A stretch of DNA of 64,000 nucleotides from Bacteroidota bacterium (GTDB lineage Bacteria > Bacteroidota > Bacteroidia > Bacteroidales > F082). The position numbers and the translations under genes were made by a program. Below the pieces are notes generated by a model that saw only the letters and a program-made list of their open reading frames with translations, had not been told where the DNA came from and ran no database searches. Shown piece after piece: positions 8,196 to 15,433 of the stretch. Where the stretch lies: positions 7,618 to 71,617 of the forward strand of contig JAEWWJ010000053.1 in assembly GCA_023396415.1 (NCBI GenBank). Direction: 5' to 3'. Every line of letters begins with the position of its first letter. The stretch's first letter is position 1.

Positions 8196-9267
8196 CTTTT
8201 ACGTCGTTAACAAACTGCCTGATTTGTTGTTCGTCTTGTTTGCGGCAAATCAACAAGGCATCATCGGCTTCCACAACTATGTAGTCGGTGAGACCTTGAA
8301 TAACCACCAATTTATCTTTAGGCATATTGACAACGCATCCGGTGCTTTCGTAGGTTAAAACGTTGTTGCCAACAATGGCGTTGAGGTCTTCGTTTTTGGG
8401 TCGTGTTTCGTAAAGCGAACCCCAGGTTCCAAGGTCGCTCCAGCCAAAATCAACCGACATAACATAAACATTATCAGCTTTTTCCATCACGCCGTAGTCA
8501 ATAGAAATATTTCTACAAACGGCATAGGTCTGGCGAATAAATGCGGCTTCCAAATCGGTACTATACTTTCCTGCTCCTTCTTTAAAAAGGTCTTCAACCT
8601 CGGGCAAATACCGCTCAAAGGCTGTTTTAATGCTCGAAAGCGACCAGATAAAGATTCCTGCATTCCACAAAAAATCGCCGCTTTCAATAAAAGAGAGTGC
8701 AATATCGAGGCTGGGTTTTTCGGTGAAAGTTTTCACTTTTCGCAAGGCTGGAACTTTTTCGAGTACGCTGCCTTCGAGGTATTGGATGTAGCCGTAACCG
8801 GTATCCGGACGACTGGGAACAATGCCAAGGGTGATAAGCCAGGGCTGTGTTTGCGCCACCAATAGAGCATCGAGCACGTTTTTGGTAAACTCTGTTTCGT
8901 TCAAAATCACATGATCGCTGGGGGCAACCACAATCACAGCATCTGGGTTTTGTTGTTCAATCACGTGCGTGGCATAAGCAATGCAGGGTGCAGTGTTGCG
9001 TCGCGCAGGCTCACACAAAACTTGATATGGTTTGATCAATGGGAGCTGTTCCAACACTTGTTCGCGGTATATTTCGTTGGTAACGATGTAAATGTTTTCG
9101 GCCGGACAGATATTCAGAAACCGATCAAAGGTCATCTGGATGAGCGTTTTACCTACTCCTAAAATATCAATAAACTGTTTAGGCCGGGCCATTGTGCTCA
9201 TGGGCCAAAAACGAGCCCCAACACCACCAGCCATGATCACACAATAGTTATTTTTATTGGTTGTCAT
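8170..9267 (-). CDS. manC: mannose-1-phosphate guanylyltransferase
   Basis: Makes GDP-mannose from mannose-1-phosphate and GTP, feeding GDP-sugar synthesis for glycans. The nucleotidyltransferase signature is clear at the N terminus (CVIMAGGVGARFWPMST, then RPKQF), with APSDHVI, TFTEKPS, WNAGIFIW and VDFGWSDLGTW further on. Only the nucleotidyltransferase domain plus a short left-handed helix is present, with no C-terminal isomerase domain. The frame opens 12 codons earlier, but a TATATTTG promoter box covers that earlier ATG, so the ATG at 9267 (365 residues) is preferred. The buk promoter lies across its stop. Confidence 0.88.
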   Translation of the reverse strand: MTTNKNNYCVIMAGGVGARFWPMSTMARPKQFIDILGVGKTLIQMTFDRFLNICPAENIYIVTNEIYREQVLEQLPLIKPYQVLCEPARRNTAPCIAYATHVIEQQNPDAVIVVAPSDHVILNETEFTKNVLDALLVAQTQPWLITLGIVPSRPDTGYGYIQYLEGSVLEKVPALRKVKTFTEKPSLDIALSFIESGDFLWNAGIFIWSLSSIKTAFERYLPEVEDLFKEGAGKYSTDLEAAFIRQTYAVCRNISIDYGVMEKADNVYVMSVDFGWSDLGTWGSLYETRPKNEDLNAIVGNNVLTYESTGCVVNMPKDKLVVIQGLTDYIVVEADDALLICRKQDEQQIRQFVNDVKVEKGDKYI

Positions 9268-9300
9268 AAGTTGGATATATTTTTTAGTTCTATTTTTTGT

Positions 9301-9308
9301 CAAATATA
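9301..9308 (-). promoter_or_regulatory. -7 box upstream of manC
   Basis: Minus-strand TATATTTG, exact TAnnTTTG match, 34 bases before the chosen start. It overlaps an upstream in-frame ATG, which therefore cannot be the translated start if this promoter is used. Confidence 0.45.
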
Positions 9309-9318
9309 AGGATTGATT

Positions 9319-9942
9319 TTAATTTGTGCACCGTATAGGTTCAACAACTGCCAGCGGACTGAATAGAAAATACCTTTTATTGTTCAAACAGAGGCACTTA
9401 AATCGTTTTGTTCGTTGTTCTAGTTTCTGAAAAACACGCCCATCTGCTGTTTTGAAACAAGTGTTTTCTGCAAGCGTCTCCAGAACAACGTGCTGCGAAG
9501 AGGCTTTGGTGTCGTAGTTTTTTAAAACACGTCGCAGGCTCAGGTCGCTTCCGTTGGCCGCTTTCGATCCATATAAATACTGAATGAGTTCCTTTTTTAC
9601 ATCTTCCGGAAAAAGATGAAGATCTAAGTAACTGTGCATCAATTGTCCAAAGCATTTTTTCCATTCGTTACCATGAGGCTGATGGTTGCGACCATACTTT
9701 TCATAGGTGTATAAATGCGCGAGTTCATGCACAAAAGTAATGAGCATTTCATACGGATTAAGATCGTGATTCAACGAAATACGATGTGGTTTGCCGGGCA
9801 GTGGTGTTCTATAATCGCCCAACTTGGTTCTACGGCTCTTGCTGAAATGGAGTAAAGATTTTTTTTCAGTCAGCTCCCGTAACACTTGCTCAACTGCAGC
9901 TTCGGGAAAGTACTTCAACAAAATAGCCCTATCGTCCTTCAT
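9319..9942 (-). CDS. SprT-like zinc metalloprotease domain protein
   Basis: A 207-residue cytoplasmic protein with the SprT-like zincin signature HELAH (His72-Glu73-His76) followed by the third ligand region HQPHGNEW (His90). SprT-like domains are known from Spartan-type DNA-protein-crosslink proteases; bacterial members are little studied. The C-terminal zinc ribbon seen in many relatives is reduced here to a single CLC with no second pair. The start overlaps the upstream small lipoprotein gene by 14 bases, so they are co-transcribed. Confidence 0.78.
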   Translation of the reverse strand: MKDDRAILLKYFPEAAVEQVLRELTEKKSLLHFSKSRRTKLGDYRTPLPGKPHRISLNHDLNPYEMLITFVHELAHLYTYEKYGRNHQPHGNEWKKCFGQLMHSYLDLHLFPEDVKKELIQYLYGSKAANGSDLSLRRVLKNYDTKASSQHVVLETLAENTCFKTADGRVFQKLEQRTKRFKCLCLNNKRYFLFSPLAVVEPIRCTN

Positions 9943-10117
9943 ATGCCAAATAAGTACTTTGTGTGCTGTTTACCGGTGTAAATGACCATTTGGGACAATC
10001 ACAATCGCGGTTCTTTTTTTTCTTTCCTCCCGGATGAATGATTCGTTGGCTACAAGCCCCAAAACCAACGAGTAAGAGCATAAAAATGATGGTTTTAATA
10101 AACGATGATAAATGCAT
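9929..10117 (-). CDS. small lipoprotein (62 residues)
   Basis: A very short gene with a convincing lipoprotein signal: basic N terminus, hydrophobic FMLLLVGFG, and lipobox GACS placing the lipidated Cys at residue 22. The mature part of about 40 residues has a lysine cluster, then a DCDCPKW motif with two cysteines. The function is unknown; short CPKW-type lipoproteins seem to recur in Bacteroidota. A -33/-7 pair lies about 45 bases upstream, and the stop overlaps the start of the SprT-like gene, supporting genuine translation. Confidence 0.65.
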   Translation of the reverse strand: MHLSSFIKTIIFMLLLVGFGACSQRIIHPGGKKKKNRDCDCPKWSFTPVNSTQSTYLAYEGR

Positions 10118-10159
10118 GATTTGAGATTAAAAAAACAGCCGTTTTTGGCTTTCAATGCA

Positions 10160-10186
10160 CAAAGATAGTGCGTTTTTGTGAGCAAA
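10160..10186 (-). promoter_or_regulatory. promoter of the small lipoprotein-SprT operon
   Basis: Minus-strand TTTG (10186-10183), 15 bases, TATCTTTG (10167-10160). The -7 box is exact; the spacer is shorter than usual. Confidence 0.4.
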
Positions 10187-10295
10187 GAACCTGATTTTAC
10201 TGTGAACGAACTTGGTTTAGAGCATAGATTATTCAGCGCAAATGGCCTTCATATAGTAGATTGTTGTAATTTTATACGCTCTTAACCCATGATCT

Positions 10296-11030
10296 ATGCT
10301 CAAGTTACTTGGAGAATATCTGATCCTTCTTTCTGAAATTTTCAAACGACCCGACAAAGGCCCAGTCTTTAGACGGCAGTTGTTGGTTGAGTTTGTGGGC
10401 CTTGGTGTTGATTCTATTGGTATTGTAGCCATCATTTCGGTGTTTACCGGTGCAATTGTTGCACTTCAAACGGCCTATAATATTGATTCGCCACTCATTC
10501 CATTGACTATGGTAGGTTTTACAACACGGCAAATGATGATTTTGGAGTTTTCGCCCACCATTATCAGCTTGATTTTAGCAGGAAAAGTGGGGTCGCGCAT
10601 TGCCTCAGAGATAGGAACCATGCGCGTTACCGAACAAATTGATGCCCTTCGCGTGATGGGCGTTAATCCGGCCAACTACCTCATCTTACCAAAAATTACG
10701 GCCAGTATGCTTTTCAATCCGGTGTTGATCGTTTTTAGCATCGTTGTTGGACTATGGGGTGGTTGGGTGGCCTGTTTGGTATCGGGATTGGTAACTTCTG
10801 CCGATTTTATTGCCGGATTGCGCAGTTGGTTTGAACCATTCACGGTGGTGTATGCCATGATCAAAACCTTGGTTTTCGCTTTCATTATAGCGTCGGTTTC
10901 CGGTTATTTGGGCTATAATGTTGATGGCGGATCGGTTGAAGTGGGTAAAGCCAGCACCAAAGCAGTAGTTGTAAGCAGTATCCTTATTATTTTTTTCGAC
11001 CTCATTCTCACCCAATTACTGCTCGTATGA
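10296..11030 (+). CDS. MlaE-type ABC transporter permease
   Basis: Inner-membrane permease of a phospholipid-transport (Mla) type ABC system. At 244 residues it shows the family's five to six hydrophobic segments and signature VGSRIASEIGTMRVTEQIDALRVMG (around residues 105-130, the MlaE coupling region), plus NPANYLILPKI. Its TGA overlaps the ATG of the ATPase gene by four bases, so the two are translationally coupled. The substrate-binding MlaD-type lipoprotein is not in this window. Likely role: glycerophospholipid movement between inner and outer membrane. Confidence 0.88.
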   Translation: MLKLLGEYLILLSEIFKRPDKGPVFRRQLLVEFVGLGVDSIGIVAIISVFTGAIVALQTAYNIDSPLIPLTMVGFTTRQMMILEFSPTIISLILAGKVGSRIASEIGTMRVTEQIDALRVMGVNPANYLILPKITASMLFNPVLIVFSIVVGLWGGWVACLVSGLVTSADFIAGLRSWFEPFTVVYAMIKTLVFAFIIASVSGYLGYNVDGGSVEVGKASTKAVVVSSILIIFFDLILTQLLLV

Positions 11031-11773
11031 TCACTGTTCAGAATATCAACAAATCGTTTGGAACCTATCACGTTCTCAAAAACGTGAGCACTCAATTTGA
11101 GAAAGGAAAAACCAACCTCATCATTGGCCAGAGTGGATCGGGCAAAACGGTGCTGATGAAATGCTGCATCGGATTGCTGGATATTGATCAAGGTGAGATT
11201 AACTTCGACGATCGTCCATTTTCGGCTTTGGCAGAGAAGCGTAAAAAAGACATCCGAAAGGAAATGGGTGTGCTTTTTCAAGGAGGTGCCCTCTTTGATT
11301 CGCTTAGCGTAGAGCAAAATGTGATGTTTCCGTTGAATATGTTCACAACAATGAGCCCCGAAGAAAAACTTGAACGGGTGAACTTTTGCCTGAAAAGAGT
11401 GAATCTTGAAAACGTGAACCAGCTGTTCCCTTCCGAAATTAGCGGAGGAATGATGAAACGTGTAGCCATTGCACGGGCCATCTCCAACAGCCCAAGTTAT
11501 CTGTTTTGCGACGAGCCCAACTCGGGCCTTGACCCTAAAACTGCCGAGGTAATTGATCAACTGATCAGCGAAATTACAGAGGAGTATAACATCACAACCG
11601 TGATTAATACCCACGATATGAACTCGGTGCTGCAAATTGGACAAAAAATTAGCTTTTTGTACAAAGGTGAGCTGTGGTGGGAAGGAGATAAAAACAGCAT
11701 TTTGAACACAGAAAACAAAGAGTTGAATGAATTTGTTTTTTCAACCGAACTCACCCGAAGACTACGCAAATAA
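11027..11773 (+). CDS. MlaF-type ABC transporter ATP-binding protein
   Basis: ATPase partner of the preceding permease. It has Walker A GQSGSGKTVLM (about residue 36), Q-loop FQGGALFDSL, the signature EISGGMMKRVAIARA (MMKR is typical of Mla ATPases), Walker B YLFCDEPNSGLDP, and the switch histidine in INTHD. At 248 residues it is a single-domain ABC ATPase. It is coupled to the permease by an ATGA overlap and followed after 7 bases by the CvpA-family gene. Confidence 0.92.
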   Translation: MITVQNINKSFGTYHVLKNVSTQFEKGKTNLIIGQSGSGKTVLMKCCIGLLDIDQGEINFDDRPFSALAEKRKKDIRKEMGVLFQGGALFDSLSVEQNVMFPLNMFTTMSPEEKLERVNFCLKRVNLENVNQLFPSEISGGMMKRVAIARAISNSPSYLFCDEPNSGLDPKTAEVIDQLISEITEEYNITTVINTHDMNSVLQIGQKISFLYKGELWWEGDKNSILNTENKELNEFVFSTELTRRLRK

Positions 11774-11780
11774 ACTGCCT

Positions 11781-12341
11781 ATGGCAATCATTGATATTGT
11801 TCTTGTTGTTCTACTGGCCCTGAGCGCTATTCAAGGGTATCGAAAAGGATTTATTCATTCCATTACCTCATTGTTAGCACTGATTTTGGGAATTTATTTG
11901 GCTTTTTATTTTTCGGATGTTACTGCCGATTTTATTCGAGAAATACTTGGATTGGGTGGTAAGTACCTCAATATGATAGCGTTTGTACTCACCCTGGTGT
12001 TGGTGGTGGTGGTTGTTTCGGCCATTGGAAAAATCATTGAAAAGGTGATGGAAACCATCATGCTCGGTTTTTTAAACAGCCTTGCCGGAGCCGTTTTCGG
12101 TTTGTTGAAAGGAGTGCTTGTGCTAAGCCTATTCATGATGCTGTTGGGATACTTAAAAGTGGAAGACAAGCTTATCTCCAAAGAAAAACAGCAAGCGGCC
12201 CGTTTTTACGAGGGCGTAAAAGAGTTTGCTCCTTTTGTTTTACAAAAGTTTAAACTCGATCAGAAACTAAAGGATTTAGATTTTTGGAACAATGAATCAC
12301 ACGATGAGTCCAAGCCTGAAAAAGTAACTGCCAAAGCTTAG
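11781..12341 (+). CDS. CvpA family membrane protein
   Basis: CvpA-family inner-membrane protein of 186 residues with four hydrophobic segments and the family N terminus (AIIDIVLVVLLALSAIQGYRKG). E. coli CvpA is linked to colicin V export and envelope stress; the exact biochemical role is unknown. An 18-codon upstream extension would overlap the ATPase gene by 47 bases; the ATG at 11781, just after the ATPase stop, starts exactly where the family does. Co-transcription with the MlaE/MlaF pair fits an envelope function. The tail is charged and probably cytoplasmic. Confidence 0.82.
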   Translation: MAIIDIVLVVLLALSAIQGYRKGFIHSITSLLALILGIYLAFYFSDVTADFIREILGLGGKYLNMIAFVLTLVLVVVVVSAIGKIIEKVMETIMLGFLNSLAGAVFGLLKGVLVLSLFMMLLGYLKVEDKLISKEKQQAARFYEGVKEFAPFVLQKFKLDQKLKDLDFWNNESHDESKPEKVTAKA

Positions 12342-12368
12342 CTCATTGGGTGCAAGGCATAAAAAGAA

Positions 12369-13166
12369 TTATAAATTCAATGCCATACTCACAATTTCGG
12401 CCACATCATAATTCTTCATGCTGTCTTCGCGGTGCTTGTATTTGATGCCGTCGGTCATCATCACCATGCAAAACGGACAAGCCGTTGCAATAATATCAGC
12501 ACCCGTTTCTATTGCTTCTTCGGTCCGTTCGATAAACACCTCTTTGTTACCTTTTTCGGCTTCTTTGAACATTTGTCCACCACCGGCACCGCAACACAAT
12601 CCATAGCTTCGATTTCTTTTCATCTCCACTTTTTTTGAAGGGATGGCAGCCAAAACATCGCGTGGTGCATCATATTCATTGTTGGCCCGACCCAAATAGC
12701 AAGGGTCGTGAAAAACAATGGTTTGGTTGTTAAAGGGATTGTTTTCGATGTATTTTTCGATGGAACCCAGAAATTTATTCAAGAATTGGGTATGATGCCA
12801 CACCTCATACTGTCCGCCCAAATCGGGATATTCGTTTTTTAAGGTGTTGTAATCGTGAGGACAGCAGGTAACAATTTTTTTAACCTGATACATCTCAAGT
12901 AATTGAATGTTGGTGAGGGCCTGCATTTGAAACAACATCTCGTTTCCGGCACGTCGTGCCAAGTCGCCGCTATCCGATTCTTCAGTACCGAGTACTGCGT
13001 AACTGATCTTTAAAAAGCTGAGAATTTTAACAAATTCGCGGGTTACTTTTTTGTATCTATCATCGAAAGCACCTGCCGATCCAACCCAAAAAAGCCATTC
13101 GGGATACTGGCCGGCGGCTACAACTTCGGCCATGATTGGCACGTTTATTTTTATATTATTTTCCAT
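12369..13166 (-). CDS. (Fe-S)-binding CCG-domain protein, HdrB/GlpC-like
   Basis: A 265-residue soluble protein with two cysteine-rich CCG domains, as in heterodisulfide reductase HdrB/HdrD and GlpC. Motifs: TCCPHDY (Cys101-102), HDPCYLGR (157), YGLCCGAGGG (191-193) and ACPFCMVMM (230, 233). These ligate a special [4Fe-4S] centre in disulfide- or quinone-linked reductases. It lies 19 bases downstream of the membrane Fe-S gene and is surely its partner: together they reconstitute an HdrDE-like module. The electron acceptor is unknown. Confidence 0.82.
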   Translation of the reverse strand: MENNIKINVPIMAEVVAAGQYPEWLFWVGSAGAFDDRYKKVTREFVKILSFLKISYAVLGTEESDSGDLARRAGNEMLFQMQALTNIQLLEMYQVKKIVTCCPHDYNTLKNEYPDLGGQYEVWHHTQFLNKFLGSIEKYIENNPFNNQTIVFHDPCYLGRANNEYDAPRDVLAAIPSKKVEMKRNRSYGLCCGAGGGQMFKEAEKGNKEVFIERTEEAIETGADIIATACPFCMVMMTDGIKYKHREDSMKNYDVAEIVSMALNL

Positions 13167-13185
13167 TTAAAGTGTTTTTCGATGG

Positions 13186-14499
13186 TTATTCTTTCGTGTT
13201 CACATAAAGATCTTCGGCCCATTTCAAGCGGTCGTGAGGCGAAAACTGCCAAGGTGCACCATTGTTTTCAATATTGGTGAAGGCGGTGTTTAATCCTGCC
13301 GGTGCTGCCGATTTTTCAAGCACAAGATAGCGGCGCATATCGAGAATAATGGAGGGCTGGTGAATGTTTACCGGGCACTCTTGCGCGCAAGCATTGCACA
13401 TGGTGCAGGCCCAAAGCTCCTCTTCGGTGATATAATCGCCCAGAAGTGATTTGCCATCGCTAAAGCTTAAGCCTTCTTTCTGAAGTCCGGGTCCTTTTTC
13501 TTTCATCCTGGCTCTAACGTCCATCATAATTTTGCGCGGCGAAAGAAGTTTTCCTGTGATATTGGCCGGACAAACAGCGGTGCAACGTCCACATTCAGTA
13601 CATGATAGCGCATTCATATAATTGACCCAACTCACATCTTCGGCATCGGAAACACCAAATTTGGGTGGCGCTTCGGTGCTGGCAGCAAAAGCGGCCTGAG
13701 GATCGAGCATCATTTTCACTTCTTGTGTAATGCTATCCATGTTTTCAACATAACCTAAAGGACTGATGCGGCTCACAAAGACGTTGGGAACCGACATAAA
13801 TACATGGAAATGTTTGGAATAAGGCAAAACATTGGCAAACACAAAAATCAAAACAATGTGTGCCCACCAGTTGAATTCGTGCCAAAAATGGATGGTATAT
13901 GAAGAAAGCGGGCCAAATAAACCGGCTATAAAAAGACTTACCGGATAAACACCTGCCAATGTTGTACCTTCGGATTGGTTTTCCAGAATGTAAAAAGTGT
14001 TCATTCCCAACAAGCTCACCATCAGCAAAAGGATAAATGAAAGCGCCAAATTGGCATCAGCCTTTGAAACAGCTTTCATTTCGGGACCATAGAACCGACT
14101 TACTTTGAGGAATAAACGCCGAATTAAAAACACCATCACCGAAACAAAAATGATTGCAGCAAAAACATCGCCAAAGGCCATGAGGACATCATACACCGGT
14201 CCTAAAAATTTTAATACACGCTCGGTGCCGAAAAGGCCGTCTATCACCATTTCGATGCTGCCGACTAAAATGACCAAAAAACCCCAAAACACAAGGGCGT
14301 GTAGCAATCCCATGACAGGATGCCTGAAAATTTTCGTTTGCCCGATAGCCACTTCTAAGGTTACTTTAATGCGTTGTGGAATGTTGCGTAAAGGGCTCTT
14401 TCTCGTAAACTTAAAGTTGAGAAATAGCTTGCGTATGGTGTAAGCAAACACAACTAAGGTTGCGATGAGTACCAGTGCAAAAAGGATCTGTTTAAGCAT
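13186..14499 (-). CDS. membrane 4Fe-4S protein, NarI/HdrE-like cytochrome fused to ferredoxin domain
   Basis: A 437-residue protein. The N-terminal part carries about six hydrophobic segments with scattered histidines (RHPVMGLLHALVFWG, HFWHEFNWWAHIVL, YSKHFHVF) resembling the haem-b subunit of nitrate reductase gamma/HdrE. The C-terminal soluble domain has two [4Fe-4S] motifs: CTECGRCTAVC (Cys300, 303, 306, 310) and CTMCNACAQEC (365, 368, 371, 375). It probably carries electrons between menaquinol and the CCG partner encoded next. Such pairs are frequent in anaerobic Bacteroidota, but their substrate is not established. A -7-like box lies 29 bases upstream. Confidence 0.82.
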   Translation of the reverse strand: MLKQILFALVLIATLVVFAYTIRKLFLNFKFTRKSPLRNIPQRIKVTLEVAIGQTKIFRHPVMGLLHALVFWGFLVILVGSIEMVIDGLFGTERVLKFLGPVYDVLMAFGDVFAAIIFVSVMVFLIRRLFLKVSRFYGPEMKAVSKADANLALSFILLLMVSLLGMNTFYILENQSEGTTLAGVYPVSLFIAGLFGPLSSYTIHFWHEFNWWAHIVLIFVFANVLPYSKHFHVFMSVPNVFVSRISPLGYVENMDSITQEVKMMLDPQAAFAASTEAPPKFGVSDAEDVSWVNYMNALSCTECGRCTAVCPANITGKLLSPRKIMMDVRARMKEKGPGLQKEGLSFSDGKSLLGDYITEEELWACTMCNACAQECPVNIHQPSIILDMRRYLVLEKSAAPAGLNTAFTNIENNGAPWQFSPHDRLKWAEDLYVNTKE

Positions 14500-14527
14500 A
14501 AACCGGTCTTTTTAGGTTCGTTGTGTG

Positions 14528-14535
14528 CAAACTTA
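14528..14535 (-). promoter_or_regulatory. -7 box of the Fe-S operon
   Basis: Minus-strand TAAGTTTG, exact TAnnTTTG match, 29 bases before the start of the membrane Fe-S gene. No clear -33 element. Confidence 0.38.
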
Positions 14536-14767
14536 GTGTATTTTTTTAAATGCCGTATAGACGATTTACAAACACTCCGCTTCAAAGGATGATATGGATA
14601 TAAACTCACTTGTATGCCATGATTAACACATTTTGTATCAATTCGTTAGATCATTATTTGGTTTGTTTCCAAATTTGGTGGGTCTTGTAAAATCATAAAG
14701 CTTTCCTGCTGTTGCGTGAAGCTTCAGAAAAATATTGTCGCCAAACGCATCTCGCTAAAAACATGAA

Positions 14768-14788
14768 AGGCGGAGATCGCCTCCGCCT
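14768..14788 (-). terminator. hairpin terminator of the secreted repeat gene
   Basis: AGGCGGAG and CTCCGCCT form an 8-bp GC-rich stem with a 5-base loop. On the minus strand it is followed by TTTCATGTTTTTA, a broken T-run. It lies 64 bases past the stop. Confidence 0.6.
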
Positions 14789-14851
14789 GTTCACTTAACC
14801 AACACAAAAGATTATATGAGAAAATTGTTTTTTGAGTCTTTAATTTAGGGT

Positions 14852-15196
14852 TTATTTTAGATGTTCTGCTGCTATTTTTTCAGTGTCGAAAGGGATGTCA
14901 TCAACAGGGGCTTCGTCGGCTAAAGCCGGAAGATGATGTGTGTCAGCTGCCATTAGACTTTCCTCAGCTAAAGCTTTGGTATCGAACGGAATATCGTTGA
15001 TATAACTTTCTTTTTCCATTTTGAAGGTTACGTTTATCGCCTTTTCAAAGGCAATGCTACCTGCAATAGCTTGGGTATTAAAAGGAATATCGTTGATGTA
15101 AGCTTCCTGGCGTGGTTGCAAGTCAATACCCTCAGCTTTTACATATGATCCGCTGATGAGGATGAGTGTGCTAATTAAAATGATGTATGTTTTCAT
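14852..15196 (-). CDS. small secreted protein with three DIPF(N/D)T repeats
   Basis: A 114-residue protein with a Sec signal peptide (about 1-22, ending in VKAEG) and no lipobox. The mature part contains the same short motif three times: YINDIPFNTQAIA, YINDIPFDTKALAEE and VDDIPFDTEKIAAE, separated by 20-35 residues. I do not recognise a named family; short exported proteins with DIPF-type repeats may be widespread in Bacteroidota. The gene stands alone with its own terminator and a palindrome just upstream. The repeats might each bind the same partner or ion; this is speculation. Confidence 0.72.
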   Translation of the reverse strand: MKTYIILISTLILISGSYVKAEGIDLQPRQEAYINDIPFNTQAIAGSIAFEKAINVTFKMEKESYINDIPFDTKALAEESLMAADTHHLPALADEAPVDDIPFDTEKIAAEHLK

Positions 15197-15214
15197 GTTG
15201 TAAAATTTTCTTTA

Positions 15215-15234
15215 ATAGGTAACTGAGTACCTAT
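15215..15234. promoter_or_regulatory. inverted repeat upstream of the secreted repeat gene
   Basis: ATAGGTA (15215-15221) and TACCTAT (15228-15234) are perfect 7-base arms with a 6-base spacer, ending 19 bases before the start codon. It could be an operator or a leader hairpin near the ribosome site. Confidence 0.35.
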
Positions 15235-15371
15235 ATAACAAAGCATGTGCCAAAATGTTTAAATAACTGATTAATAAACTCATGATCTATTTTTCAGCTA
15301 GTATGACAGTATTAAAAGCTGTTCGGAATTGACAGTTTTTGTCCGCTTTCGTTCATTTTTCTAAAACAAAA

Positions 15372-15398
15372 AAACTCGGCCAATCAATGGCCGAGTTT
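15372..15398 (-). terminator. intrinsic terminator of glmS
   Basis: AAACTCGGCCA and TGGCCGAGTTT pair over 11 bases around a 5-base loop. Read on the minus strand the stem is followed by a run of T, 36 bases after the glmS stop. Confidence 0.88.
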
Positions 15399-15433
15399 AA
15401 TTTGGGGTTAAGCCCCGAAAAATGTATAAAAAC

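Larger units (their letters stand above)
14500..14851. other. gene-free stretch
   Basis: About 350 bases without a credible gene. It holds the promoter box of the leftward Fe-S operon near its left end and the terminator of the secreted repeat protein near its right end. The middle is AT-rich and shows nothing else. Confidence 0.6.

Noticed and set aside
10913..11644. 243-codon open frame on the minus strand
   Set aside because: It lies entirely opposite the MlaE and MlaF genes, whose motifs are unambiguous; the translation has no family pattern.
15404..15416. GGGG/CCCC hairpin after the glmS stop
   Set aside because: Only four base pairs; the stronger hairpin at 15372-15398 explains termination.
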